Below, in pieces: positions 43,919 through 55,936 of a stretch of DNA of 64,000 nt. This stretch comes from Microbacteriaceae bacterium (GTDB taxonomy: Bacteria > Actinomycetota > Actinomycetes > Actinomycetales > Microbacteriaceae): NCBI GenBank assembly GCA_025464995.1, contig JAODMO010000006.1, positions 1 to 64,000 of the forward strand, read 5' to 3'. The notes below the pieces were generated by a model that ran no database searches, was not told the DNA's origin, and was given only the letters and a program-made list of their open reading frames with translations. The stretch's first letter is position 1; each line of letters opens with the position of its first letter. A program made the position numbers and the translations under genes.

Positions 43919-44401
43919 ATGGACGACACACGGTGGCTGACGCCCGACCAGCTCGGCGCGTGGAAGAAGTTCGTGGCGGTCGTCGAGATCCTCCCCGGCG
44001 CTCTCGACTCGCAGTTGCAGCGCGATGCCGGACTCACCCACTTCGAGTACTTCACCATGGCCATGCTCTCCGAGGCGCCCCAACGGACCCTGCGCATGAC
44101 CTCGCTCGCGTCGGCGACCAACTCCACGCTCCCGCGACTCTCGCACGTCGTCTCGCGGCTCGAGGGCCGCGGGTACATCGAGCGCACGCCGTGCCCCGAA
44201 GACCGCCGTGCCACGAACGCGAAGCTGAGCGGGACCGGCTGGCAGAAGGTGGTCGAGACCGCACCCGGCCACGTCGCCACCGTTCGCGGGAACGTGATCG
44301 AGCCGCTCAGCGCGGATGACGTCGCGGACCTCGACCGCATCATGGGCCGGATGCTGCGTCACCTCGACCCCGACAACCGGTTCCGGGCCAACGGCGACTA
44401 G
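43919..44401 (+). CDS. MarR family transcriptional regulator
   Basis: A 160-residue winged helix-turn-helix protein. DAGLTHFEYFTMAMLSEAP leads to the DNA-binding region MTSLASATNSTLPRLSHVVSRLEGRGYIERTPCPEDRRATNAKLSGTG, the wing with the DRR motif. It likely represses itself or neighbouring genes; no obvious efflux or catabolic gene is adjacent. Leaderless start. Its stop overlaps that of the convergent oligopeptidase B gene. Confidence 0.9.
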   Translation: MDDTRWLTPDQLGAWKKFVAVVEILPGALDSQLQRDAGLTHFEYFTMAMLSEAPQRTLRMTSLASATNSTLPRLSHVVSRLEGRGYIERTPCPEDRRATNAKLSGTGWQKVVETAPGHVATVRGNVIEPLSADDVADLDRIMGRMLRHLDPDNRFRANGD

Positions 44402-46518
44402 GCCTCGCGCAGCCCCATCACGTCGAGCACCCAGGCCAGCTCGAACGCCCGCTTGCGCCACGCCTCGTAACGCCCGCTCACGCCGCCGTGACCAGCACTC
44501 ATCTCGGTCTTGAGCAGCACGGACGCCCCCACCTCACGCAGTCGCGCCACCCACTTCGCCGGCTCGACGTAGAGCACGCGCGTGTCGTTGATGCTCGTGA
44601 TGGCGAGGATGCGCGGGTACCGCACCTTCCGCACGTTCTCGTAGGGCGAGTACGACTTCATCAAGCGGTACACCTCCTCGTCTTCGAGAGGGTTCCCCCA
44701 CTCGTCCCACTCGATGACCGTGAGCGGGAGCGAGGGGTCGAGGATGCTCGTGAGCGGGTCGACGAACGGCACGACCGCGAGGATGCCCGCGAACGCGTCG
44801 GGTGCGAGGTTGGCGACGGCGCCCATGAGGAGCCCACCCGCGCTCCCACCCTCGGCGACCAGCAGGTCCGGCGTGGTGACGCCGGTCGCGGTGAGGTGCC
44901 TCGCGCTCGCCACGAAGTCGGTGAACGTGTTGCGCTTGGTGAGCGTCTTGCCATTCTCGTACCACGCCCGCCCGAGCTCCCCGCCACCGCGCACGTGCGC
45001 CACCGCGAAGATGACGCCGCGGTCGAGAAGACTGAGACGCGAGATGGTGAATCCCGGGTCGATGCTGTGTTCGTACGATCCGTAGCCGTAGAGCAGTGTC
45101 GGGGCCGCGGCGCCAGGGGAGACGAGGTCGCCGCGGTAGACGAGGGAGATGGGTACGCGCGTGCCGTCGTCCGCCGTCGCCCACTCGCGGCGCTGGACGA
45201 ACACCGCGGGGTCGTAGCCGCCGAGCACCTCCTGCTGCTTCAGCGTGCGGAGCTCGCCTGTGGCCACCTCGAGGTCGTACACCGTCGCGGGCGTCACGAA
45301 GCTCCCGTAGTGCAACCGCACGACGGGCTGCGACCAGTCGGGGTTGCCGCCCGCGCCGACGCTGAAGAGGGTCTCCGCGAACGGGATCTCCACGAAGCTC
45401 GCGCCGGCCTCGTCGGAACTCGTGTCACCGAGTCGGAGCACGGCGACGCGGGGGAGCGCGTCGCGGCGGTACTCGAGAACGAGGTGGTGGGCGAAGGCGT
45501 CGACGCTCTCGATTCGGGTGCCGGCCTCGTGGGGCACGAGAGTGCGACGGGGCCCGCGCGGATCGGCGGCAGCCACATCCGTCACCTCGAAGTCGACCGC
45601 TCCGTCGTTATGAACGATGAGCAGCCGGTCGTCGCCGTCGATCACGGCGTGCTCGACAGAGTACTCGACGCCCTCGCGCCTCGGCCAGACGACCGCGAAT
45701 TCTCCGGTCGGGTCGGATGCGTCGAGCAGGTGCGCCTCGCTGGTGATCTTCGATCCCAGCTCGATCTCGAGGTAGCGGCGGCTGCGGGTGAGGCCGACGC
45801 CGACCCAATACCGCTCGTCGGGCTCGTGGAAGACCGAGGCATCGGATGCCGCGGGGGTGCCGACCTCGTGGCGCCACACCGTGTCCGGGCGCCAGGCCTC
45901 GTCGACCGTCGTGTAGAAGACGAACGAGCCCGTGGCGTCGAAGGTCGCGCCGCCAGCCGTGCCGGAGATCTCGTCCTCGAGGTTCGCGCCGGTGGCCAGG
46001 TCGCGGATGCGGAGCGTGTAACGCTCGTCGCCCTCGGTGTCGACCGCGTAGAGGAGGCGCGATCCGTCACCGCTGATGTCGAAGCTGCCGAGAGAATAGA
46101 AGTCGAGCCCGGCCGCCTCGACGTTGTCGTCGAGCAGCACCTGCTCGCCGGGCAGGGGCTCTCCGGCGTCGGAGGGGCGGGGCGGCGTCCAGTCGGAGGT
46201 GTCGGCGATGGGCGCGCGGCAGTGGATGCCGTACTGCTGTCCCTCGGCCGTGCGTGTGTAGTACCACCATCCGCCGTTGCGGACGGGCACGCTGAGGTCG
46301 GTCTCCCGCGTGCGCTTCTTGATCTCCGAGAACAGCCGCTCGCGCAGTTCCGCGAGGCCGCCGGTCTGAGCGTCGGCGAAGATGTTCTCGGCCTCGAGAT
46401 GTGCGACGACCTCGGGGTCCTCCTTGTCGCGCATCCACTCGTAGTCGTCGACGAACACGTCTCCGTGGTGGACTCGATCGACGGGGGCTCGGCGGGCTAC
46501 CGGGGGCTGAGGAGACAT
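44398..46518 (-). CDS. ptrB: Oligopeptidase B-like S9 prolyl oligopeptidase
   Basis: A 706-residue S9A serine peptidase: an N-terminal beta-propeller (residues 1-420) and an alpha/beta hydrolase domain. Catalytic residues are Ser in AEGGSAGGLLMG, Asp in SINDTRVLYVEP and His in MSAGHGGVSGR; the pattern YGSYE and HVRGGGELGRAWYENGK is typical of oligopeptidase B, which cuts short peptides after basic residues. No signal peptide. ATG 46518 is chosen because TACCCT lies 7 nt upstream; the track start 46638 overlaps the next promoter. Confidence 0.92.
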   Translation of the reverse strand: MSPQPPVARRAPVDRVHHGDVFVDDYEWMRDKEDPEVVAHLEAENIFADAQTGGLAELRERLFSEIKKRTRETDLSVPVRNGGWWYYTRTAEGQQYGIHCRAPIADTSDWTPPRPSDAGEPLPGEQVLLDDNVEAAGLDFYSLGSFDISGDGSRLLYAVDTEGDERYTLRIRDLATGANLEDEISGTAGGATFDATGSFVFYTTVDEAWRPDTVWRHEVGTPAASDASVFHEPDERYWVGVGLTRSRRYLEIELGSKITSEAHLLDASDPTGEFAVVWPRREGVEYSVEHAVIDGDDRLLIVHNDGAVDFEVTDVAAADPRGPRRTLVPHEAGTRIESVDAFAHHLVLEYRRDALPRVAVLRLGDTSSDEAGASFVEIPFAETLFSVGAGGNPDWSQPVVRLHYGSFVTPATVYDLEVATGELRTLKQQEVLGGYDPAVFVQRREWATADDGTRVPISLVYRGDLVSPGAAAPTLLYGYGSYEHSIDPGFTISRLSLLDRGVIFAVAHVRGGGELGRAWYENGKTLTKRNTFTDFVASARHLTATGVTTPDLLVAEGGSAGGLLMGAVANLAPDAFAGILAVVPFVDPLTSILDPSLPLTVIEWDEWGNPLEDEEVYRLMKSYSPYENVRKVRYPRILAITSINDTRVLYVEPAKWVARLREVGASVLLKTEMSAGHGGVSGRYEAWRKRAFELAWVLDVMGLREA

Positions 46519-46670
46519 GGATCCAAGGGTAGCCGAGCGTCGTCGGAGCTCCGGCGCGCGCAGGAGCGGATCGCGACACGGGCGCTTGAAGCGCCTTCTC
46601 AGCCCTACACTGATCGTGGGTGCGGCTGGCGTGCCCACGGCGCGGTCGTGAACCCGACGAGGATGCCCGA

Positions 46671-47873
46671 ATGTTCGACGGAGTCGTGAGACTGCTTGGC
46701 CGGCCGGGGGTGCGGTTCTGGTTGTCGTCGACCTCCTTGGCCCGAGCCGCGATCCCCCAGCCCGAGGGTGTCGCGGCGGTACACACCGTCGGCACGAACC
46801 CGGCTCGCATCCTCGTCATCGGCGGCGGCGCGGCCATCGGCTTCGGGGTCTTCTCCCACGAGCTCGCGCTGGCCGGACACATCGGACGGCAGCTGTCGGT
46901 CCTCACCGGGCGGGCGATGGATGTCGACATCCTGGTCGAACGCGAGATGACGATCGCCTCGATCCGCGGGTGGCTCTCCCGACAGCCGATCGGGCGCTAC
47001 GAGGCGATCGTCATAACGGTCGGCCTCATCGAGGCGCTCACCTTCACCCGTGTCTCGGCGTGGCGGCGGGAACTGGACTCCACGATCGACTACCTCCAGT
47101 CGCTCGGCCACGCCGAGCAACAGGTCTTCGTCGTGGCCGTGCCGCCGCTCGGCGCCCTGCAGAAGTACCCCGCTCCGATCCGGCTCTTCGCGGGGCGACA
47201 CGCGCGGCTCGTCAACGAGGCGACCCGCGAGCAGTGCGCACGACGTGCGCGAGTCACGTTCCTCCCGTTCGAGGCGTCGCCGTCGCAAGAGGCCGACCGC
47301 TTCCGCGGCTCGGCGACCTATTCGCGGTGGGCGGAACTGCTCGTCCCCCCGATCGCGGCGAAGCTCACCTCATTCGTCAGGCAGACACGGCCAACCTCCG
47401 TCGACCCCGACGACGAGCTCGACCGGCAGGCCTCCTTAGACGCGCTGAACATCCTGGACACGGAGGCGGAGGAGCGCTTCGACCGCATCGCGATCACCGC
47501 CAGGGATCTCCTCGGCACCGCGTCGGCCGCAATCGTCTTCATCGACCAGGACCGGCACTGGTTCAAGTCGTGCATCGGCGTCGACATGGAGCAAATGCCC
47601 CGTCTCTCCTCGCTGTGTGACATCACGATCCAGCGACGCGAGCACTTCGCCGTCGACGACGCGACGCTCGACCCGCGTTTCGCGGCGAACCCGATGGTGG
47701 TCGGTGAGCCGCACATGCGCTTCTATGCCGGCTACCCCATCGAGGCGCCCAACGGGATCAGGGTGGGCACCCTGAGCGTCTTCGACCCGTATCCACGCAG
47801 TTTCACGGATGCCGACGCGGCACTCCTGCGTGGGCTCGCCCTCATGGTGCAGAACGAGTTGCGCACGGCCTAG
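46671..47873 (+). CDS. SGNH-like domain fused to a GAF domain
   Basis: A 400-residue protein with two parts. Residues 40-215 look like an SGNH hydrolase fold (ILVIGGGAAIGFGVFSHELA; EAIVITVGLIEAL; ATYSRWAELLVPPIA) but the nucleophile GDS is GGA and the GGND block is VGLIEAL, so it is probably not an esterase. Residues 235-400 are a GAF domain (LDALNILDTEAEERFDRIAITARDLL; DQDRHWFKSCIG; PHMRFYAGYPIEAPNGIRVGTLSV) of the kind seen in diguanylate-cyclase sensors, here without an output domain. GAGGAT precedes ATG 46671; GTG 46620, 8 nt after TACACT, is an alternative leaderless start. Confidence 0.8.
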   Translation: MFDGVVRLLGRPGVRFWLSSTSLARAAIPQPEGVAAVHTVGTNPARILVIGGGAAIGFGVFSHELALAGHIGRQLSVLTGRAMDVDILVEREMTIASIRGWLSRQPIGRYEAIVITVGLIEALTFTRVSAWRRELDSTIDYLQSLGHAEQQVFVVAVPPLGALQKYPAPIRLFAGRHARLVNEATREQCARRARVTFLPFEASPSQEADRFRGSATYSRWAELLVPPIAAKLTSFVRQTRPTSVDPDDELDRQASLDALNILDTEAEERFDRIAITARDLLGTASAAIVFIDQDRHWFKSCIGVDMEQMPRLSSLCDITIQRREHFAVDDATLDPRFAANPMVVGEPHMRFYAGYPIEAPNGIRVGTLSVFDPYPRSFTDADAALLRGLALMVQNELRTA

Positions 47874-47916
47874 CCGGACGCACCAGGCCGGTCGGGCCGC
47901 CGACTCGCCAACGGGC

Positions 47917-48711
47917 CTACCGGCCGCCCGATCCGGTTCGACGAGAACCCTGCAGGCGCTCGAGTACGTCGCGCTCGCGCTCCGCCCGCTCGCGTTCGTC
48001 GCGCTCGTCTCTCTTACGGTCGCGTTCGGCGAGCACGCTCGGGCCCACGCGACTCACCGCGATCGCGATGCACGCGATCGCGATGATGAAGAGGGAGATC
48101 GCGACGATGTATGCGATGACACTCACGGGCCCTTCCGGTGCGTCGGGGTCGAGGAAGGGGTACGGGTACCAGCCCGTCACGACCCCGCGCACGAGCGTGA
48201 AGGCGACCCAGACGATCGGGAAGGAGATCGCATACCAGACGCGGCCCCACCCGAGTGCTGGACGGCCGGGTGCGAAGAGCCAGTCGAGCACGATGAAGAT
48301 CGGGATCCACACGTGCAGGAGATCGCCCGGCCAGGTGATGCCGACGAAGCCGTCGCTCGGCAGGTTGCGGAGCAACAGGTGGTACACCACCGCGGTGACG
48401 GCGGCATACGCGACGGTCGACATGCGCACCGCCGTGAACATCCCGGCGTCGCGGCGCCAACGCAACGCGATGACACCGCCGGCCACGAGCACGGCGATGT
48501 TGATGAGGCTCGACAGCACGGTGAAGTAGCTGAAGTACCTCGTCGGCTGGAAGGCGCCGTTGAGTACCTGGTCGGTGATCTGGGAGGTCACCGCGACGAC
48601 CACGAGGAGTCCGGCGGTGATCCGGAGGACTCCCGTGATTCGCCGCGCGGGAGAGGCGGTGTCGCGAGGCGCTAGGGACGCATCGCGGTTCGGGTACGAC
48701 GTCGCTGTCAT
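47917..48711 (-). CDS. Pr6Pr family membrane protein (second copy)
   Basis: A 264-residue protein with six hydrophobic segments and the same core as the 39 kb gene: FSYFTVLSSLINIAVL, GDLLHVWIPIFIVLDWLFAPGR and GWYPYPFLDPDAP. It has an added N-terminus and a charged C-terminal tail (RDRKRDERDERERAERERD). Function unknown. TAGCCT stands 6 nt before ATG 48711. Confidence 0.82.
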   Translation of the reverse strand: MTATSYPNRDASLAPRDTASPARRITGVLRITAGLLVVVAVTSQITDQVLNGAFQPTRYFSYFTVLSSLINIAVLVAGGVIALRWRRDAGMFTAVRMSTVAYAAVTAVVYHLLLRNLPSDGFVGITWPGDLLHVWIPIFIVLDWLFAPGRPALGWGRVWYAISFPIVWVAFTLVRGVVTGWYPYPFLDPDAPEGPVSVIAYIVAISLFIIAIACIAIAVSRVGPSVLAERDRKRDERDERERAERERDVLERLQGSRRTGSGGR

Positions 48712-48852
48712 TGCATCAGGCTAAGACGGAAGCGGTTCTGCGCCAATAGTGATGAGGAATGTTTTCTACGGCCGCCCATCGCGTGAGGAGATCGAGTATG
48801 CACCGCACCGCCCGTCACGGTGCCCCGGTGAGCGGCGCAGCGGAATTCCGCG

Positions 48853-48864
48853 TAACGTTGACAG
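48853..48864 (+). promoter_or_regulatory. Leaderless promoter -10 of DarT-like gene
   Basis: TAACGT at 48853-48858 lies 6 nt before GTG 48865. Confidence 0.55.
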
Positions 48865-49731
48865 GTGGACTGTTCCACGACGACGAAAGGTTTTGATTTG
48901 GGCGAGGAATGCATCCACGGGCTCGATTACGGGCTCTGTGACGCCTGCTTCCCCAAGGCGGCACCCGAGATTCCGGTCGCCGTAGCGAAGCCCCGTGTGT
49001 CGAGGCCGCGTGCCTCGTCGCTCACCGCACCACGCAAGCCCGCGCCCGCCGGCTCGCTGCGCAACCCGCCCGTCGAGGTCGGCGACCAGCGCATCTACCA
49101 CGTGACGCACGTGAGCAACCTCCCCGACATCCTGAGCTCCGGCCGGCTGCTCGCCGACGCCAGCGACGCGTGGGCGAAGCGCCCCGTCGTCGACATCTCG
49201 GCGGCCGAGACGCGCGAGTCTCGCCGCACGATCGTCGTCTCGGACGACCAGGGAGCGAGCGTCGCGAGCTACGTGCCGTTCTTCCTCAGCCCCACCTCGA
49301 GCCTGTGGGTGAGCGTTCGAGAGAACGTGGCAGACCCACGGCTCTCCATCGACATCCGTGACTCCGTGGCATCCGACTACGTCATTCTCGTCAGCTCGGT
49401 GCAGAGCGTCATCGACGCGCACGCAGCGGAGGAGACCGAGCGCGACGCCGCGGTCGTCGTCACCGACGGGGATGCCGCACACAACCTGACCCGTTTCGCG
49501 ACCACTCGCGAGGCCGGCGACCGCGTGCTGCGCAAGCTGCGTGCGGAGGAGGACTCGGTGCAGATCCTCGCCGCCGAATACCTCGTGCGCGACGAGTTCC
49601 CCTTCGACCTCGTCTCGTTGATCGGCGTCGCGAACGACAAGGCGCGCGATGCCGTGAAGGCCATCGTCAAGGCGTCGGACTTCAGCACCCGGGTCGCGGT
49701 CTACCCGCCGTGGTTCATGCGCGCCGAGTAG
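48865..49731 (+). CDS. DarT-like (DUF4433) putative ADP-ribosyltransferase with Cys/His N-terminus
   Basis: A 288-residue protein. Residues 75-285 resemble DarT, the enzyme that ADP-ribosylates thymidine in single-stranded DNA: IYHVTHVSNLPDILSSGRLLAD, YVPFFLSPTSSLWVSV, and AAEYLVRDEFPFDLVSLIGV, whose Glu matches the catalytic position. Residues 14-29 have C-x-H-x6-C-x2-C (ECIHGLDYGLCDACFP), a likely metal site, followed by a Pro/Ala-rich linker. The antitoxin DarG (macrodomain) is not next to it: the neighbours are a membrane protein and an acetyltransferase. It may be a tolerated, regulated or inactive member. GTG start 6 nt after TAACGT. Confidence 0.72.
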   Translation: MDCSTTTKGFDLGEECIHGLDYGLCDACFPKAAPEIPVAVAKPRVSRPRASSLTAPRKPAPAGSLRNPPVEVGDQRIYHVTHVSNLPDILSSGRLLADASDAWAKRPVVDISAAETRESRRTIVVSDDQGASVASYVPFFLSPTSSLWVSVRENVADPRLSIDIRDSVASDYVILVSSVQSVIDAHAAEETERDAAVVVTDGDAAHNLTRFATTREAGDRVLRKLRAEEDSVQILAAEYLVRDEFPFDLVSLIGVANDKARDAVKAIVKASDFSTRVAVYPPWFMRAE

Positions 49732-49740
49732 CCCGGCAGC

Positions 49741-49772
49741 TCAGAACCAGATGCTCAGAACCAGATGCTCAG
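49741..49772. repeat. 14-bp tandem duplication at the end of the Eis-like gene
   Basis: TCAGAACCAGATGC occurs twice in a row (49741-49754, 49755-49768). On the minus strand it encodes ...SIWF and the stop codon, so the duplication copies the stop and leaves the protein end intact. Confidence 0.85.
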
Positions 49773-51074
49773 CCACGGCGTGATCGCAGAGCGGAATGAC
49801 GCGTCGACGGCACTCGCCGAACCCTCGCGCAACTCGGTGATGCGGCCCGCGCGCGTGAGCGTCACCGCCGACACCCCGCCGAGGTAGAGGGCGCCGAGCT
49901 CGTTCACGCTGAGCGCGATGTGGGCCGCGTTTTCGGGCACGTCGCCGATGAGGGGCTTGACGGTGGCGCTGCCGTCGTCGGCGATCTCGAGCAGGAAACC
50001 CCCGTCCGCGTAGCCCAGCGCGTCGGTGACCTCGAGCGCGATGGTGCCGTGCGCGCTGTAGAGGCGAGCTTCGAGGGCCTTCTCGACGTCGAGGATGCGG
50101 GTCCAGAGGTGGTCGCGCTGCGTGGTCTTGCGTGCCGCGCGGAAGTCCGAGATCTGCCACGCGAACGCCTCATCGACCGAGCGCAGTTTCGCGGTGACCT
50201 CGCCGACGAGGTCCATCTCGAAGATGAACCGCCACAGTCCCGAGTATGCGTCGTCGGTCGCCGAGGTCTGGAAGACGACGTCGAGCGTGTGTCCGAACAT
50301 CTCCGATTCGTTCTCGGTCACGCGGTAGAGCGCGAATCCCTGCGCCGTTCCCGCGACGTCGTCGTAGCGGACGACGCGCAGCGTCTTCGACTCCTTGCCG
50401 TCGCCAAGCAGGCCGAGCAGCCGGCGCAAGAGCAGCGGCCACGGCTCGATCTGGCCGGGCGACGCGAGCCGCACCCGCTCGATGAGAGCGGGGGCCTGGT
50501 CGAGCAGCTCGTCGATCGTGATGAAGTGGAGGCGCCCGTGCGCGGCCGGGCCCGACCAGGTTGCGCGGCGGGTCGCGATCGTCCAGTCGGCCGCCATGAC
50601 CGACGGGGCGAAGCCGAAGCGGCCGTAGATGGTCGCCTCCGAGACGGTGAGCGCTGCGACCGGCACGCCGAGCGAGTGGGCGGTACGGAGCTCCGCCTCG
50701 AGGAGGTTGCGCGCAATGCCGCGCCTGCGGTGAGTCGGTGACACCGTGACGGCACTGATCGCCCACGCGTCGACGGTGCGGTCGCCCGGCACGGTGAGCG
50801 GGGCAGACCACGAGCTCACGGTGGCGACGGGAGCCGCGGCATCCGCCGCCTGCTCGTCCCACACCCCGGTGGTGCGGCGGTAGGAGAGCCCCTCGACCCA
50901 CGCGGCGATGATGTCGGCGCCCTCGACGCCGTCATGGAACCCGCGTGCCTCGGCCTGGAGCCAGGCCTCGAACGCCGCGGCGTCGCTCGTGTCGACGAGT
51001 TCGAAGCGCAGTCCCTGCGTCGCCAGCGACTCGGCGGATTGGCGGTCGATGGGTGCGTCGAGATAGTGGGTCAC
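49755..51074 (-). CDS. Eis-like GNAT N-acetyltransferase
   Basis: A 439-residue three-domain acetyltransferase like mycobacterial Eis: an N-terminal GNAT domain with acetyl-CoA motif VTVSPTHRRRGIARNLLEAEL, the catalytic-type Tyr in EATIYGRFGFAP, a second GNAT fold (LRVVRYDDVAGTAQGFALYRV), and a C-terminal SCP2-like domain. It ends in SIWF; in Eis the terminal Phe carboxylate takes part in catalysis, so the exact end matters. Substrate unknown (Eis modifies aminoglycosides and proteins). TAGCCT lies 6 nt before GTG 51074. Confidence 0.88.
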   Translation of the reverse strand: MTHYLDAPIDRQSAESLATQGLRFELVDTSDAAAFEAWLQAEARGFHDGVEGADIIAAWVEGLSYRRTTGVWDEQAADAAAPVATVSSWSAPLTVPGDRTVDAWAISAVTVSPTHRRRGIARNLLEAELRTAHSLGVPVAALTVSEATIYGRFGFAPSVMAADWTIATRRATWSGPAAHGRLHFITIDELLDQAPALIERVRLASPGQIEPWPLLLRRLLGLLGDGKESKTLRVVRYDDVAGTAQGFALYRVTENESEMFGHTLDVVFQTSATDDAYSGLWRFIFEMDLVGEVTAKLRSVDEAFAWQISDFRAARKTTQRDHLWTRILDVEKALEARLYSAHGTIALEVTDALGYADGGFLLEIADDGSATVKPLIGDVPENAAHIALSVNELGALYLGGVSAVTLTRAGRITELREGSASAVDASFRSAITPWLSIWF

Positions 51075-51098
51075 TGATTCAGGCTAGTGGAGGTCACG

Positions 51099-54554
<3,456 letters not shown>

Positions 54555-54629
54555 GAACCCATCGTCCCATGGGCGTGCGACAGGGAGCGCCCGTTCGAAT
54601 CACCAGCGTCGGCGCTCGGGCCGGCCCCG

Positions 54630-54956
54630 TCACCAGTACTGGCGCGCGAGCGGTCCGTTGTCGCCGAGCAGTCGCCAGACCGTGCGGGTGAGGTCGGGGT
54701 GCTCGAGCGCGATCTGGCGGAGCACCCGGTACTCGCGCGTGGCCGACGGCTGGCGCCCGTCATTGGCGTCGATGGCGTCGGCGCGCAGGAGATAGACGAC
54801 GAGTTCGTCGACCGTCGGAAGCTCCTCCATGAACGCCCAGGGGTCTTCGCCACCGAGCAGGCGTTCCTCGACGATCGTCTCGAGTTCCTGGTGGGCCTCG
54901 GCGCGGAGCACCTCGAGGCTCGCACGGCCGCGGGGCAGGTGGTTGTTCGCGGGCAT
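54630..54956 (-). CDS. Conserved hypothetical protein
   Basis: A 108-residue soluble helical protein (RAEAHQELETIVEERLLGGEDPWAFMEELPTVDELVVYLLRADAID). I do not recognise a named family. TAGGGT on the minus strand lies 6 nt before the ATG, supporting a leaderless gene. It sits upstream of the SNF2 gene on the same strand, 75 bp apart. Confidence 0.72.
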   Translation of the reverse strand: MPANNHLPRGRASLEVLRAEAHQELETIVEERLLGGEDPWAFMEELPTVDELVVYLLRADAIDANDGRQPSATREYRVLRQIALEHPDLTRTVWRLLGDNGPLARQYW

Positions 54957-55104
54957 CCATTCACCCTACGCGCGCACGGCCCGACCGTCATCTCGAGCGC
55001 GACTCACGGTGGGCCGGCACGCAACCCCTTGCGTGCGCGCCCCCGCCGTCGAAGGCTGGAGCGACGGAACGACACCGCCGACACCGCACAGGAAGGGCAT
55101 CCCC

Positions 55105-55920
55105 ATGACCGACTCACCGGCCGCCACCTTCGAACCCCGCTACGCCATCGTCACCGGCTCCGACTCGGGCATCGGCCGCGAGACCGCCGTCGTACTGGCC
55201 GAGGACGGCATGGACGTCGGTGTCACGTGGCACTCCGACGAGGATGGCGCGGAGGAGACCGCCCGCCTCGTGCGCGCCGCGGGCCGTCGCGCCGTCGTGA
55301 CGCGACTCGACACAGCGGATGTCGGGGCCTGCGGCGACGTGATCGACGCGCTGGCCGACGACCTGGGTGGGCTCGACGTCTTCGTCAACAACGCGGGCCT
55401 CGGCCAGTCGACCCGGTTTCTCGAGATGGACCTCGAGGAGTGGCGCGCGGTGATCGCGACCGATCTCGACGGCGCCTTCGTCTGCCTTCAGCGGGCCGCC
55501 AAGCGCATGGTGAATGCCGGCGTAGGAGGGCGTCTCATCGCTGTGACGAGCGTGCACGAGCACCAGCCGCGGGTCGGCTCGAGCGCCTACGTCGCCGCGA
55601 AGCACGGACTCGGCGGCCTCGTCAAGACGCTCGCCCAGGAGCTCGGGGAGTTTGGCATCACGGCGAACACCGTCGGGCCGGGGGAGATCTCGACCCCCAT
55701 GAACGACGCCGATGCGGATGACGCGATGAAGACTCATCGCCCTGGCGTTCCGCTCGGGCGCCCCGGACACCCGCGGGAGATCGCCGACGTGATCGCTTTC
55801 CTGGCCTCCGCGAAGTCGAGTTACGTGACGGGGGCTTCCTTCATCGCCGACGGCGGCATGCTGCAGATGGGGCCGCAGGCGGGTTCGCACCTGACCACGG
55901 ACGACTGGCGCCAGGGCTGA
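55105..55920 (+). CDS. Short-chain dehydrogenase/reductase
   Basis: A 271-residue SDR with VTGSDSGIGRE (residues 15-25), NNAGL, catalytic Tyr/Lys in SAYVAAKHG and the tail FIADGGMLQMGPQAG. SDRs ending like this (SHLTTDDWR) are often annotated as oxidoreductase of glucose-1-dehydrogenase type; substrate unknown. The ATG at 55105 has AGGAAGG 9 nt upstream. The promoter should be in the 150 bp to the divergent hypothetical gene. Confidence 0.88.
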   Translation: MTDSPAATFEPRYAIVTGSDSGIGRETAVVLAEDGMDVGVTWHSDEDGAEETARLVRAAGRRAVVTRLDTADVGACGDVIDALADDLGGLDVFVNNAGLGQSTRFLEMDLEEWRAVIATDLDGAFVCLQRAAKRMVNAGVGGRLIAVTSVHEHQPRVGSSAYVAAKHGLGGLVKTLAQELGEFGITANTVGPGEISTPMNDADADDAMKTHRPGVPLGRPGHPREIADVIAFLASAKSSYVTGASFIADGGMLQMGPQAGSHLTTDDWRQG

Positions 55921-55936
55921 ATAGCACCCGCTCCTG

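Noticed and set aside
54829-55104. N-terminal extension of the SDR ORF
   Set aside because: The residues before MTDSPAATF lie opposite the hypothetical gene at 54.9 kb and have no SDR likeness; a ribosome binding site precedes ATG 55105.
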